Origin: Aeromicrobium sp. Root236
Lineage (GTDB): Bacteria; Actinomycetota; Actinomycetes; Propionibacteriales; Nocardioidaceae
Reading direction: 5' to 3'
Assembly: GCF_001428805.1 (NCBI RefSeq)
Contig: NZ_LMIS01000001.1
Coordinates: 2,859,075 to 2,923,074, forward strand
Length of the DNA: 64,000 nt
The notes beneath the pieces are model-generated. The model was not told the DNA's origin. It worked only from the letters and a program-made list of their open reading frames with translations, and searched no databases. This document shows positions 54,562 to 63,113 of this stretch, one piece after another. A program made the translations under genes and the position numbers. Position 1 is the first letter of the stretch. Each line of letters begins with the position of its first letter.

Positions 54562-56475
54562 TTACTCCGCGGCCTGGGAGGGGTGGACCCGGCGCAGCAT
54601 GAACGCCGTCGGGGCAACCGAAGCGACCGTGGCGATGGCCAGGCAGGTCGCACCGATCATCCCGAGGCCCAGCCAGGGCACGTCGATCGGCATGCTCTCC
54701 AGGTCGCTGCTCAGGGCCCGGCCGACCAGCACGGCGACCGTGGCACTGATGATCGCGCCCATCGTCAGCGACGTGGCGGTCACCAGCGCGGACTCCCAGA
54801 GGACGACCTTGCGGACCTGTCGCTCGGTGGCGCCGATCAGGCGGGTCGCCACGAACTCGCGGTGGCGCTGGAGGCTGCCCATCAGCAGGGTGTTGGCGAT
54901 CGCCAGGGCGGCATAGAACCCTGACGGTCCGAGCAGCACCCACAGCGTGAACGTGTTGTTGCGGCGCAGGTCGGCGTCGGTCGCGGCGAGCCATGCGGCG
55001 CGGGACTCGGCGTGGCCGGATGTGCCCCGGAGCTCCGCGCCGATCGTCGAGACGGCGTCGGCGGTGCCGGGCTCGGGGATGACGAACCAGCGGTCGGGCT
55101 TCGCCGTGGCCAGGCCCGGTGGCAGCAGCAGGTCGCTGTGGAGCGACGGTGCCGAGTCGACGATGGCCACGACCTTGAGCGTGACCGGCTTGCCGCGACC
55201 GAGGTCGACCCGCATCGTGCTGCCGAGGTGATAGCCGCTGTCGAAGGCGTACGACCTGGACATCGCGATCGTCCGGCCGTGGAGGTCGCCGAGCGTGCCC
55301 TTGTCGGCTGACAGCCCGCGAGCGGCGACGGCATCGGCGACATTGATCGTCTCGGCGTCCTCGAGCTCCCGCTCTCCCTCACGGTCGATCAGCGTGATGC
55401 TCGTCGGCGCACTCGCGTCGGCGACCTTGACCGCCGGCGAGGCCGCGAGCGCCTCAGCCGTACGGGCACCGCCGCCCTGCACCACGACGGGTGCCTTGAG
55501 CTGCTGCTGGTTGATCGCGTGGTCCCAGTCGGCGGCGATGCCGAGGGTCAGGAGCAACGATCCACCGATCGCCGAGATCGCCAGGGTCGGCGCCGCGAGC
55601 GACGCGGTGCGCTTGGCGGACGCGGCGACGTTGTCGCGAGCCAGTCGGATCGTGACGTCACCCCTGCGCACCAGCGGCCACGCGATCAGCCTCGCGAGCG
55701 CCGGGAACAGCCACGGGCCGAAGCAGACCGCGGAGATGACCAGCATCTCGGGCGCGAAGATGCCGAGGACGAGCGACAGCTCACCCGTGACCGCGCCCAT
55801 CGTGATGAGCATCGCCAGGGAGCCGGCGAGGCAGGCCAGACCCACCGTCAACCGCCAGAAGCCCATGCGCCGGCGCTCGACCGCGGCCTCCCGCATCGCG
55901 TCGACCGGCGGGATCTTCGACGCTCGACGCGCCGCCGACCGTGCGCCGATCAGGGCGACCAGCGCACCGATCGGGAACGCGATGGCGAGGGTGGGCCAGA
56001 AGCTGGGGGCGTCGAGCTTCATCGGCGTGAGTCCGCGATCGTGGGCGAGCCAGAGCGTGAAAGGCGTCAGGAGATGCGCGAAGATGCACGCTGCCAGCGA
56101 GGAGACGGTCGCCACGACGAACGACTCGCCGAGGATCATCCGTCGGACCTGCCGCGGCGTCGCGCCGACGAGACGCAGGAGGCCGAGCTCCCGCCGCCGC
56201 GAGGACACGACGAACGAGAAGGTGCTGGCGACGACGAAGATCGCGATGAAGCCCGAGAAGCCCGACATCACCCCGAACATCGAGGCGAGGTCGTCGAGCT
56301 GCATGCGGCCCTTCGTGTCGCCGGGCTCGAGGCGCGACGTGGCTTCTGCGACGGCGGTGATCATCTCCACCGTCAGCCCGATCAGGGTGACGCCGAGGAA
56401 CAGCGCGACGATCGATCCGACGTACGGGGCGATGTTGCGCCGCACGGTGTGCCGGCTGAGGTCGAGGAGCATCAT
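54562..56475 (-). CDS. FtsX-family ABC transporter permease
   Basis: A 637-residue permease with two FtsX-type units (about 15-190, VVSSRRRELGLLRLVGATPR, and 500-630, RHREFVATRLIGATERQV) around a roughly 150-residue outer domain (about 320-480). Such MacB-like proteins move peptides or lipids by mechanotransmission, often in antimicrobial peptide resistance. Start overlaps the ATPase stop. Paired with a divergent two-component system. Confidence 0.9.
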   Translation of the reverse strand: MMLLDLSRHTVRRNIAPYVGSIVALFLGVTLIGLTVEMITAVAEATSRLEPGDTKGRMQLDDLASMFGVMSGFSGFIAIFVVASTFSFVVSSRRRELGLLRLVGATPRQVRRMILGESFVVATVSSLAACIFAHLLTPFTLWLAHDRGLTPMKLDAPSFWPTLAIAFPIGALVALIGARSAARRASKIPPVDAMREAAVERRRMGFWRLTVGLACLAGSLAMLITMGAVTGELSLVLGIFAPEMLVISAVCFGPWLFPALARLIAWPLVRRGDVTIRLARDNVAASAKRTASLAAPTLAISAIGGSLLLTLGIAADWDHAINQQQLKAPVVVQGGGARTAEALAASPAVKVADASAPTSITLIDREGERELEDAETINVADAVAARGLSADKGTLGDLHGRTIAMSRSYAFDSGYHLGSTMRVDLGRGKPVTLKVVAIVDSAPSLHSDLLLPPGLATAKPDRWFVIPEPGTADAVSTIGAELRGTSGHAESRAAWLAATDADLRRNNTFTLWVLLGPSGFYAALAIANTLLMGSLQRHREFVATRLIGATERQVRKVVLWESALVTATSLTMGAIISATVAVLVGRALSSDLESMPIDVPWLGLGMIGATCLAIATVASVAPTAFMLRRVHPSQAAE

Positions 56476-57239
56476 CGTTCGAGCTCGCTCATCATCGCGG
56501 CGATCTGGGACGCGCTGCCGTGCTGCAGGTGTCCCACCAGCTGGCCGTCCTCGAGGAAGATCACCGAGTGCGCGTACGAGGCCGCGACCGGGTCGTGCGT
56601 GACCATCGCGATCGTGTGTCCCTGCTCGTCGACGGACCGCCGCAGCAGCTCGAGCACCTGGTGGCTGGTCGTACGGTCGAGGGCGCCGGTCGGCTCGTCG
56701 GCGAACACCACCTGGGGCCGCGCGATGAGGGCGCGGGCGATCGAGACCCGTTGCTGCTGGCCGCCGGACAGCTCGGCGGGCCGGCGCCCGTGGTGGCAGT
56801 CGAGGCCGACCTCGGCGAGCGCCGCGAGCACGTCACGGCGGCTGGGCCGCTCGCCGGCGAGCCGCAGGGGCAGTGCGACGTTGTCGAACACCGTGAGCGC
56901 GGGCAGCAGGTTGTAGGACTGGAAGACGAAGCCCATGGTGGAGCGGCGCATCGTGGTCAGCTCGACCTCGTTGAGCTTCGCGAGATCCGTGCCGGCGACC
57001 AGGACCGTGCCCTTCGTGGGCCGGTCGAGGCCGGCGGCGCACTGCAGCAGGGTCGACTTGCCGGATCCCGACTGCCCCATCACGGCGGTGAAGGTCGACG
57101 TCGCGAACGTGTGGGTGATGCCGCGGAGCGCGTCGACCGTGCCGGCCTTGGACTTGTATGTCTTGGTGACGCCGTCCAGGACGACGGCATCGCCGCGCGT
57201 GGCGGTGCGACCGGGGTCGGAGGCGGTGAGAGTTGTCAT
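56472..57239 (-). CDS. ABC transporter ATP-binding protein (MacB/LolD type)
   Basis: A 255-residue ATPase: Walker A MGQSGSGKSTLLQ, Q-loop FVFQSYNLLPAL, signature LSGGQQQRVSIAR, Walker B VVFADEPTGALD, with the LDRTTSHQVLELL stretch of LolD/MacB ATPases. ATG at 57239 is the natural start. Powers the FtsX permease; the divergent histidine kinase pair is its likely regulator. Confidence 0.94.
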   Translation of the reverse strand: MTTLTASDPGRTATRGDAVVLDGVTKTYKSKAGTVDALRGITHTFATSTFTAVMGQSGSGKSTLLQCAAGLDRPTKGTVLVAGTDLAKLNEVELTTMRRSTMGFVFQSYNLLPALTVFDNVALPLRLAGERPSRRDVLAALAEVGLDCHHGRRPAELSGGQQQRVSIARALIARPQVVFADEPTGALDRTTSHQVLELLRRSVDEQGHTIAMVTHDPVAASYAHSVIFLEDGQLVGHLQHGSASQIAAMMSELER

Positions 57240-57372
57240 GACTCCATGACATCGCCGCGCGCCCTCGCCGTCTCTGGCCTGCGGGCCACTTCTGGGGTAG
57301 CGCACGCGATACCCCGAGGAGTGGACCTGAGGTCACTGTCATCGGCGCAGCGCGCCCCTACGCTGGGTCATC

Positions 57373-58638
57373 ATGACCTCCGCGACGCGTACCTCCCCGG
57401 TCTGGTCGGCCGTCGGCGGCAACCCCGTACGCCTCGTGTTCTCACCATGGCCGTGGCGCTCGCTCGCCTACCTGCTCAGCGGCGCCGTGGTCGGACTGGT
57501 GTCGCTCGTCGGGTTCTTCGTGACGATCGGCGTGGGGGTCGTGACGACTCCGCTCATCATCGGCCTGTTCATCCTCGGCTCGCTGCCCAAGCTCGGGGCC
57601 ATGATCGCCGTGGTCGAGCGCCGACGCCTGCCCTTCGTGCTGGGAGACGCCGCGGCGCCGGAACCCTCGGACACGCCGTGGTGGCGGACCCCGCGGGACG
57701 CAGCGTCATGGCGCGCCCTGGGATACGCCGTGCTCCTCGCACTCGTCCTGTGGGTGGTCGACCTCCTCGTCGCCGTGCTGGTCGTGACGTTCGTCGTGGT
57801 CTCGTTGCTGTCGCCGCTGCTCGCGCACTTCGACACCGTGGGCATGCTGTGGTGGCAGCTCGACTCGACGCGCGAGGCGGTGCCGTTCGCGATCATCGCG
57901 ACGCCGGTCGGCCTGGTGCTGGGCTCGTACGTGCTGACGGTCCTCGCCGCGGCCCAGTCCTCGCTGGCGCGCATCCTGCTGAGTCCCCGGGAGGAGGAGC
58001 TCGAGGCCCGGGTCACCGAGCTGCGCCGGTCGCGGATCGAGCTCGTCGACGCGTTCGAGACCGAGCGCAAGCGCATCGAGCGCGACCTGCACGACGGCGT
58101 GCAGCAACGCATGGTCGCCCTCACGATGCTGCTCGGTCGCGCCGAGCTCGACGTGCCCGAGGGTGAGGGGCTGGCCCTGGTGCGTCAGGCGCACAGCGAG
58201 GCCGAGGCCGCACTCGCGGACCTGCGCGAGGTCGTACGCGGCGTGCATCCCCGCGTGCTCACCGACCTCGGTCTCGGCGCCGCGATCCGTGAGGTCGCCG
58301 ACCGCATGCCCATCCCCGTACGCGTCGACGTCTCGCTCGACGAGCGTCCGCCGGCGCAGGTGGAGGCGGCCGCCTACTTCGTGGTCAGCGAGGGGCTCGC
58401 CAACGTCGCCAAGCACGCTCAGGCTCGCAGCGCAGCGATCCACGCCCGGAGGTCGGGTGACTCGTTGGTGCTGGTCATCAGCGACGACGGCCGCGGCGGC
58501 GCGACGGTGGGGGAGGGCACGGGACTCTCGGGGCTCGTCACCCGCCTCGACGCGTTGGGTGGCACGCTGACCGTCACGAGTCCCGTCGGTGGACCGACCG
58601 AGCTGCGGATGGAGAGCCCATGGCACGTCGACCGCTGA
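57373..58638 (+). CDS. Sensor histidine kinase (NarL-type, HisKA_3)
   Basis: A 421-residue kinase with about four membrane helices in a sensor region (30-195), a DHp helix with phosphoacceptor His240 in ERDLHDGVQQRM, and an HATPase domain (SEGLANVAKHAQ; SDDGRGGATVGEGTGLSGL). TACGCT (57359-57364) eight nt before the ATG suggests a leaderless mRNA. Overlaps its response regulator by 19 nt. Confidence 0.93.
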   Translation: MTSATRTSPVWSAVGGNPVRLVFSPWPWRSLAYLLSGAVVGLVSLVGFFVTIGVGVVTTPLIIGLFILGSLPKLGAMIAVVERRRLPFVLGDAAAPEPSDTPWWRTPRDAASWRALGYAVLLALVLWVVDLLVAVLVVTFVVVSLLSPLLAHFDTVGMLWWQLDSTREAVPFAIIATPVGLVLGSYVLTVLAAAQSSLARILLSPREEELEARVTELRRSRIELVDAFETERKRIERDLHDGVQQRMVALTMLLGRAELDVPEGEGLALVRQAHSEAEAALADLREVVRGVHPRVLTDLGLGAAIREVADRMPIPVRVDVSLDERPPAQVEAAAYFVVSEGLANVAKHAQARSAAIHARRSGDSLVLVISDDGRGGATVGEGTGLSGLVTRLDALGGTLTVTSPVGGPTELRMESPWHVDR

Positions 58639-59276
58639 GGATCGTCCTCGCCGAGGACTCCGCACTGCTCCGCGAGGGTCTGGTCGGCATCCTCGAGCGG
58701 GCCGGGCACGAGGTCGTGGCGAGCGCCACCGACGCCGACGAGCTGGTCGCGGCGGTGCGGGCCGATCCGCCCGACGTGGTGATCACGGACGTACGCATGC
58801 CGCCGGGTCACTCCGACGAAGGGCTCCGCGCGGCCGCGGCGATCCGCCGGGAGCAGCCGGCGTTGCCGATCCTGGTGCTGTCGCAGTACGTCGCCGACGC
58901 CTATCTGCCCGCGCTGATGGACTCCGCGGGGACCGCCGGGATCGGCTATCTCCTCAAGGACCGGGTCGGCCGCGTCGCGGACTTCCTGGCAAGCCTCGAC
59001 CAGGTCGTCGAGGGGCAGACCGTCGTCGACCCCGAGGTCGTACGCCAGCTGCTGGCCCGGCGCAGCGACGACGGACCGCTCGCCGCGTTGACCACCCGCG
59101 AGCGTGAGGTCCTGGCGTTGATGGCCGAAGGACGTACGAACGGGTCGATCGCCGAGGCGCTGTTCGTCAGCGACGCCGCCGTGCGCAAGCACGTCGGGAG
59201 CATCTTCGCCAAGCTCGACCTCGGCGACGACCACGACCGCCGCGTCTCCGCCGTCCTCACGTACCTGAGGGGTTGA
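58620..59276 (+). CDS. NarL/LuxR-type response regulator
   Basis: A 218-residue regulator: receiver (3-130) with phospho-site Asp57 in VVITDVRMPP and LLKDR lysine, then a LuxR HTH (about 150-215, TTREREVLALMAEGRTNGSI). Partner of the upstream kinase; by position it should control the divergent ABC exporter. Ends just before hairpin element copy 2. Confidence 0.94.
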   Translation: MARRPLRIVLAEDSALLREGLVGILERAGHEVVASATDADELVAAVRADPPDVVITDVRMPPGHSDEGLRAAAAIRREQPALPILVLSQYVADAYLPALMDSAGTAGIGYLLKDRVGRVADFLASLDQVVEGQTVVDPEVVRQLLARRSDDGPLAALTTREREVLALMAEGRTNGSIAEALFVSDAAVRKHVGSIFAKLDLGDDHDRRVSAVLTYLRG

Positions 59277-59281
59277 GCCCC

Positions 59282-59345
59282 CGCTGGGACTGACGTTTTT
59301 GCTGGGCCAGCACGGCGTGTTGCAACAGAAACGTCAGTCCCAGCG
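59282..59345. repeat. Long hairpin element, copy 2
   Basis: A perfect 17-bp inverted repeat (59282-59298 CGCTGGGACTGACGTTT; 59329-59345). The 30-nt loop holds two smaller palindromes, TGCTGGGCCAGCA and TGTTGCAACA, giving a cloverleaf-like fold. Related to 54490-54551. Between convergent genes. Confidence 0.92.
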
Positions 59346-59351
59346 AGGACG

Positions 59352-60632
59352 TCACATGGGGACGGGCGTGAGGGACTCGCGTACGGCGGCCCGCTTGCGG
59401 GACGAGCCGAGGATCCAGGACAGCACGGCCGCGACGGCGCACAGGCCGGCACCGCCGAACCACGCCAGCGAGTAGCTCCCGGTCTGGTCGCGGATGACAC
59501 CGGCGACCAACGCGGCAGCGGCGGCGCCGAACTGGTGCGCCGCGAACACCCAGCCGAACACGATCGTGCCCTGGTCGCCGAAGATCTCCCGGCACAGCGC
59601 CACCGTCGGTGGCACGGTGGCGACCCAGTCGAGCCCGTAGATCACGACGAACGCGACGATGCTCGGACGTACGCTCGACGAGAGCAGCGTCGGCAGCAGG
59701 ACGAGCCCGACCCCGCGGAACGCGTAGTAGCCGACGAGCAGCATCCGGGGGTCGTAGCGATCGGTGAACCAGCCCGACGCCACGGTGCCCGCGATGTCGA
59801 AGATGCCGACGACCGCCAGCAGGCTCGCCGCTGTGGTCTGGTCCATCCCGTGGTCGTGGGCCGAAGGGATGAAGTGGATGCCGACCAGGCCGTTGGTCGT
59901 CGCTCCGCAGATCGCGAAGGCCGCAGCCAGCGCCCAGAACGCCGGCACCCGCGCGGCGGCCCGCAGCGCATCGGTGGCCCGCTTGGCTGCGCCGCCGGTC
60001 TCGCGCACGGGCGGCAGCCAGTCGGCCGGTGCGCCGTACGGAGCGAGCTTGCGGTCCTCAGGGAAGTCGCCGATGAACCGGATGACCAGGGGTACGACCA
60101 GCAGTGCCGCGCCGGCGATCGTCAGCGACGCCGTGCGCCAGCCGACGTTGTCGGCGAGGGCGGCGACGATCGGGAGGAACACCAGCTGACCGGTCGCTCC
60201 TCCGGCCGTGAGGATGCCCATGACGAGGCCGCGGCGCTCGATGAACCAGCGGTTGGCGATCGTCGCCGCGAACACCATCGCCATCGATCCCGTGCCGAGC
60301 CCGATCAGCACGCCCCAGGTGATGAGCAGCTGGAACGACTCGGTCATGAACACCGTGAGGCCGCTGCCCAGGGACACCATCAGCAGCGCCACCGTGGTGA
60401 CCTTGCGGATGCCGAAGGTGTCCATCAGCGCCGCGGCGAACGGGGCGGTGAGCCCGTAGAGCAGCAGGTTGATGCTGACCGCGAGCGACATGATGCTCGT
60501 CGACCAGCCGAACTCGTCGTGCAGCGGCACGAACAGCGCTCCCGGCGCGGCGCGGAAGCCGGCAGCGCCGACCAGCGCGACGAACGCCGTCGCGGCGACG
60601 AGCCAGGCCGGGTGGATGCGCGTACGAGTCAT
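59352..60632 (-). CDS. MFS transporter (monocarboxylate/OFA-like)
   Basis: A 426-residue, 12-helix MFS protein. The pattern GWSTSIMSLAVSINLLLYGL and FIERRGLVMGILTAGGATGQ resembles oxalate/formate or monocarboxylate-type MFS carriers. Divergent from an HxlR regulator with nested inverted repeats between them, so probably regulated by it. Substrate unknown. Confidence 0.9.
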   Translation of the reverse strand: MTRTRIHPAWLVAATAFVALVGAAGFRAAPGALFVPLHDEFGWSTSIMSLAVSINLLLYGLTAPFAAALMDTFGIRKVTTVALLMVSLGSGLTVFMTESFQLLITWGVLIGLGTGSMAMVFAATIANRWFIERRGLVMGILTAGGATGQLVFLPIVAALADNVGWRTASLTIAGAALLVVPLVIRFIGDFPEDRKLAPYGAPADWLPPVRETGGAAKRATDALRAAARVPAFWALAAAFAICGATTNGLVGIHFIPSAHDHGMDQTTAASLLAVVGIFDIAGTVASGWFTDRYDPRMLLVGYYAFRGVGLVLLPTLLSSSVRPSIVAFVVIYGLDWVATVPPTVALCREIFGDQGTIVFGWVFAAHQFGAAAAALVAGVIRDQTGSYSLAWFGGAGLCAVAAVLSWILGSSRKRAAVRESLTPVPM

Positions 60633-60640
60633 GGATCCTG

Positions 60641-60694
60641 ACTTTCTTGAGGAAAGTTGACTGGTCGACCATACTGGTGCTGGCTTTCCTCAAG
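60641..60694. promoter_or_regulatory. Nested operator repeats between MFS and HxlR genes
   Basis: CTTGAGGAAAG (60646-60656) and CTTTCCTCAAG (60684-60694) form a perfect 11-bp inverted repeat; ACTTTC-TTGAG-GAAAGT (60641-60657) and TGGTCGACCA (60662-60671) are further palindromes. A likely binding array for the HxlR protein. Confidence 0.75.
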
Positions 60695-60727
60695 CAAGCC
60701 GAATTCCTGCCAAGACCGAGGTGCATC

Positions 60728-61216
60728 ATGCCACTGCGATCCGACTGGTCCGAGGACCTGTGTCCCGTACGCCGCGGACTCGACGTGCTCGGCGATCCGT
60801 GGATCATGCTGATCATGCGCGAGGTGCTGCACGGGCGCTGCCGGTTCGACGAGATCCGCGACAGCATCGGCATCTCCGACGCGGTCCTGAGCCGCCGGCT
60901 GCGGCTGCTCGTCGACGAGGAGCTGCTGCGCAAGGTCGAGTACCGCGCCGACCGGCGTGCGCACTTCGAGTACGTCGCGACCGAGGCCGGCGCCGACCTG
61001 CTGCCGATCATGCACGCGGTGTCGATCTGGGCCGAGAAGCACACGCGCATGCCCGAAGGCGGCGCCCACATGGCGGTCATCCACGAGACCTGCGGCGCCG
61101 AGACCACGACGGCCGACGTCTGCAGCGAGTGCGGCGAGGCGCTCCGGCCCGGTGACGTCAGCTGGGACAAGCCCTGGAAGGCGACCCGCGAGCGCCTGGT
61201 CGGCGCGACCGCCTAG
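60728..61216 (+). CDS. HxlR-family regulator with C-terminal Cys cluster
   Basis: A 162-residue winged-helix regulator (LDVLGDPWIMLIMREVLHG, the SIGISDAVLSRRLRLL helix). The ATG at 60728 places the HxlR core at the usual distance. The C-terminus has HETCGAE and VCSECGEAL, a possible metal site or redox switch absent from short HxlR proteins. Divergent from the MFS carrier it probably controls. Confidence 0.9.
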   Translation: MPLRSDWSEDLCPVRRGLDVLGDPWIMLIMREVLHGRCRFDEIRDSIGISDAVLSRRLRLLVDEELLRKVEYRADRRAHFEYVATEAGADLLPIMHAVSIWAEKHTRMPEGGAHMAVIHETCGAETTTADVCSECGEALRPGDVSWDKPWKATRERLVGATA

Positions 61217-61219
61217 CGA

Positions 61220-61681
61220 TCAGCCCTCGTACGGGGGCGCCTCGCCCCAGCCCCACCGCGGCGTCGGCAGCTCCGGCGGGGGAGTCGCGCCCTCGGCCGA
61301 GTTGGCCTTGGCGATCCGGGTGCCCCACTCGACGTACGCCACGAACGCCGAGCGGAACTCGGGGTCGTCTGGCAGCCCGGCCTCGTCGGCACTCGCCGCG
61401 ATCATTCCGGCCCACCGCGCACGTTGCTCCTCGGTGATCGCGAGCCCGATGTGGTGCCGGAGCATGCTGGGGTAGCCGCCCAGCTCGTCGGTGTAGGTCG
61501 TCGGCCCGCCGAACACCTCGCCGAGCCACAGCGCCACGTGCTCGCGGTGCTGTGGGCCCATGTGACGGAACACCGGCTCGAGCACCGGATCGGCGAGCAC
61601 CCGGTCGTAGAAGACCTCGGTCAGGCGCAGCAAGGCGTCGTGGCCGCCGCACCAGTCGTACAGCGTCGGGGTCGCGGTCAT
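61220..61681 (-). CDS. Group II truncated hemoglobin
   Basis: A 153-residue trHbO-type globin: YDWCGGHDALLRLTEVFYDR opening, proximal His in PSMLRHHIGLAI, and the conserved Trp of group II in RARWAGMI. Binds O2 or NO and may aid detoxification or respiration. ATG at 61681 after GGAG; much longer frames upstream are antisense to the next gene. Confidence 0.92.
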   Translation of the reverse strand: MTATPTLYDWCGGHDALLRLTEVFYDRVLADPVLEPVFRHMGPQHREHVALWLGEVFGGPTTYTDELGGYPSMLRHHIGLAITEEQRARWAGMIAASADEAGLPDDPEFRSAFVAYVEWGTRIAKANSAEGATPPPELPTPRWGWGEAPPYEG

Positions 61682-61751
61682 CAGGTCTCCTCGCTCCGGC
61701 CGTGCGGCGATCGTAGCCCGGCAGCCCGACTCCACCGGGCAGACTGGATCC

Positions 61752-62375
61752 GTGCCTGACATGACCCGACTCCGCGACTCCCTCGTCGCGTGGGCCGCCG
61801 GCGGCGATGGTGTCGCCGCCCGCGAGCTGGCCACGGGCCTGCGCACGGTCGCGCTGGTCGAAGGGGTCAGCGACCAGGCAGCGGTCGAACGCCTGGCCGT
61901 ACGCCGTGGCCGTGACCTCGATGCCGCGGGCGTGTGTGTCGTGCCGATGGGCGGGGCGACCAACATCCGCCGGTTCGTGGACGTGCTCGGCCCGGAGGGG
62001 CTCGGCACCTCGATCGCCGGCTTGTGTGACCGTGCCGAGCTGGGGTTCTTCGAGCGCGCACTCGCCCGCGCCGGGCTGGGGCTCGACGGCTTCTTCGTGT
62101 GCGATCCCGACCTGGAGGGCGAGCTCATCCGCGCCCTGGGGACCGCAGCGGTCGAGGCGGTGATCGCGCACGAGGGCGAGACCCGGGCGTACGACATCTT
62201 CCGCCAGCAGCCCGCGCAGCGCGATCGCACCACCGAGGACCGGCTGCACCGGTTCATGGGCACGCACAGTGGGCGCAAGGAGCAGTACGGCCGGGCGCTC
62301 GTCGACGCCCTGGACCTCGGCCACGTGCCAAGACCTCTCGACGACCTGCTCGACAGGCTCACCGAGCACGGCTGA
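61752..62375 (+). CDS. Stand-alone TOPRIM protein (OLD-nuclease type)
   Basis: A 207-residue protein resembling the TOPRIM half of OLD-family nucleases: TVALVEGVSDQAAVE supplies the Glu, LDGFFVCDPDLEGELI the acidic pair, and GRKEQYGRAL the Lys/Arg region. The ATPase half is absent, which is common for this actinobacterial group. Function unknown; DNA nicking or repair is possible. GTG start with CAGACT six nt before it. Confidence 0.8.
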   Translation: MPDMTRLRDSLVAWAAGGDGVAARELATGLRTVALVEGVSDQAAVERLAVRRGRDLDAAGVCVVPMGGATNIRRFVDVLGPEGLGTSIAGLCDRAELGFFERALARAGLGLDGFFVCDPDLEGELIRALGTAAVEAVIAHEGETRAYDIFRQQPAQRDRTTEDRLHRFMGTHSGRKEQYGRALVDALDLGHVPRPLDDLLDRLTEHG

Positions 62376-62387
62376 GACAATGGCGGC

Positions 62388-62606
62388 ATGGATCTTCCCG
62401 TCGCCTGGTCGCTCGTCCTCATCGTCACCGCGGTCTGGAACTTCGTCATATGGCCGCCGTTCCTCAAGCGCGTACGCAAGGACGAGCGCTCGCGGGACGC
62501 TGCCGGCAACGCCACGACGTTCCTGCGTGTCCACACGATCCTCATCGCGATCTCGCTCGCGCTGGCCGTCGCGGTCGGCGTGCTCGGAATCGTCACGCTG
62601 TTCTGA
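62388..62606 (+). CDS. SCO4848-family small membrane protein
   Basis: A 72-residue protein with two membrane helices (5-25 and 48-71) joined by a basic loop (FLKRVRKDERSRD). The WNFVIWPPFLKRV pattern fits the actinobacterial SCO4848 family, function unknown. GACAAT exactly six nt before the ATG: leaderless. Confidence 0.85.
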   Translation: MDLPVAWSLVLIVTAVWNFVIWPPFLKRVRKDERSRDAAGNATTFLRVHTILIAISLALAVAVGVLGIVTLF

Positions 62607-62620
62607 GCGTTGGACCCGGT

Positions 62621-62902
62621 ATGAGCAACAAGGTGATCCACAACCCCGACGAGAACCGCTACGAGATCCACGTCGACGGCATCCTGGCCGGCTTCACGCA
62701 GGCCTTCGAGAAGGGCGACGTCGTGACGTTCCCGCACACCGAGGTCTTCGACCAGTTCGAGGGCCAGGGCCTCGCGTCCGAGCTCGTCACGGGCGCGCTC
62801 GACGACGTCCGCGTGCGCGGCAAGAAGATCATCGCGACCTGCCCGTACGTCTCACGGTTCGTCCAGAAGCACCCGGACTACCAGGACCTGCTGGCCTCCT
62901 AG
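62621..62902 (+). CDS. Small GNAT-fold N-acetyltransferase (YjdJ-like)
   Basis: A 93-residue mini-GNAT (VTFPHTEVFDQFEGQGLASE acetyl-CoA loop; CPYVSRFVQKHPDYQDL). Such proteins, related to human NATD1, have unknown acceptors. It follows the membrane protein by 14 nt and is probably co-transcribed. Confidence 0.9.
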   Translation: MSNKVIHNPDENRYEIHVDGILAGFTQAFEKGDVVTFPHTEVFDQFEGQGLASELVTGALDDVRVRGKKIIATCPYVSRFVQKHPDYQDLLAS

Positions 62903-62953
62903 CCCCTCGCACGGGCCGCTGGTGCCGCACGTGACCACGGGCACACGGCGCGA

Positions 62954-62984
62954 TTCGTTGGGCGAGGCAACGAACTGCTAGAAT
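62954..62984 (+). promoter_or_regulatory. Promoter of the DEAD-box helicase gene
   Basis: TAGAAT (62979-62984) is a good -10. An inverted repeat TTCGTT (62954-62959)/AACGAA (62969-62974) lies in the spacer. Transcription would begin near 62991, giving a leader of about 120 nt, unlike the leaderless genes around it. Confidence 0.55.
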
Positions 62985-63113
62985 GTGAACACGTGAACGC
63001 GCCAGTCCGGCGCTGTTCCGGCCCGACGAAGTAGCGCATCTTGCGTGAAATGGATATCGGGCATTCATCCCGAATCGTCTGTGAGTTCCTTGAATCAGCC
63101 TGAAGGCAGCTCT

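Noticed and set aside
61220-62737. A 505-residue frame extending the hemoglobin gene upstream
   Set aside because: The extension is antisense to the TOPRIM gene; the globin fold begins right at the ATG at 61681, which has its own ribosome site.
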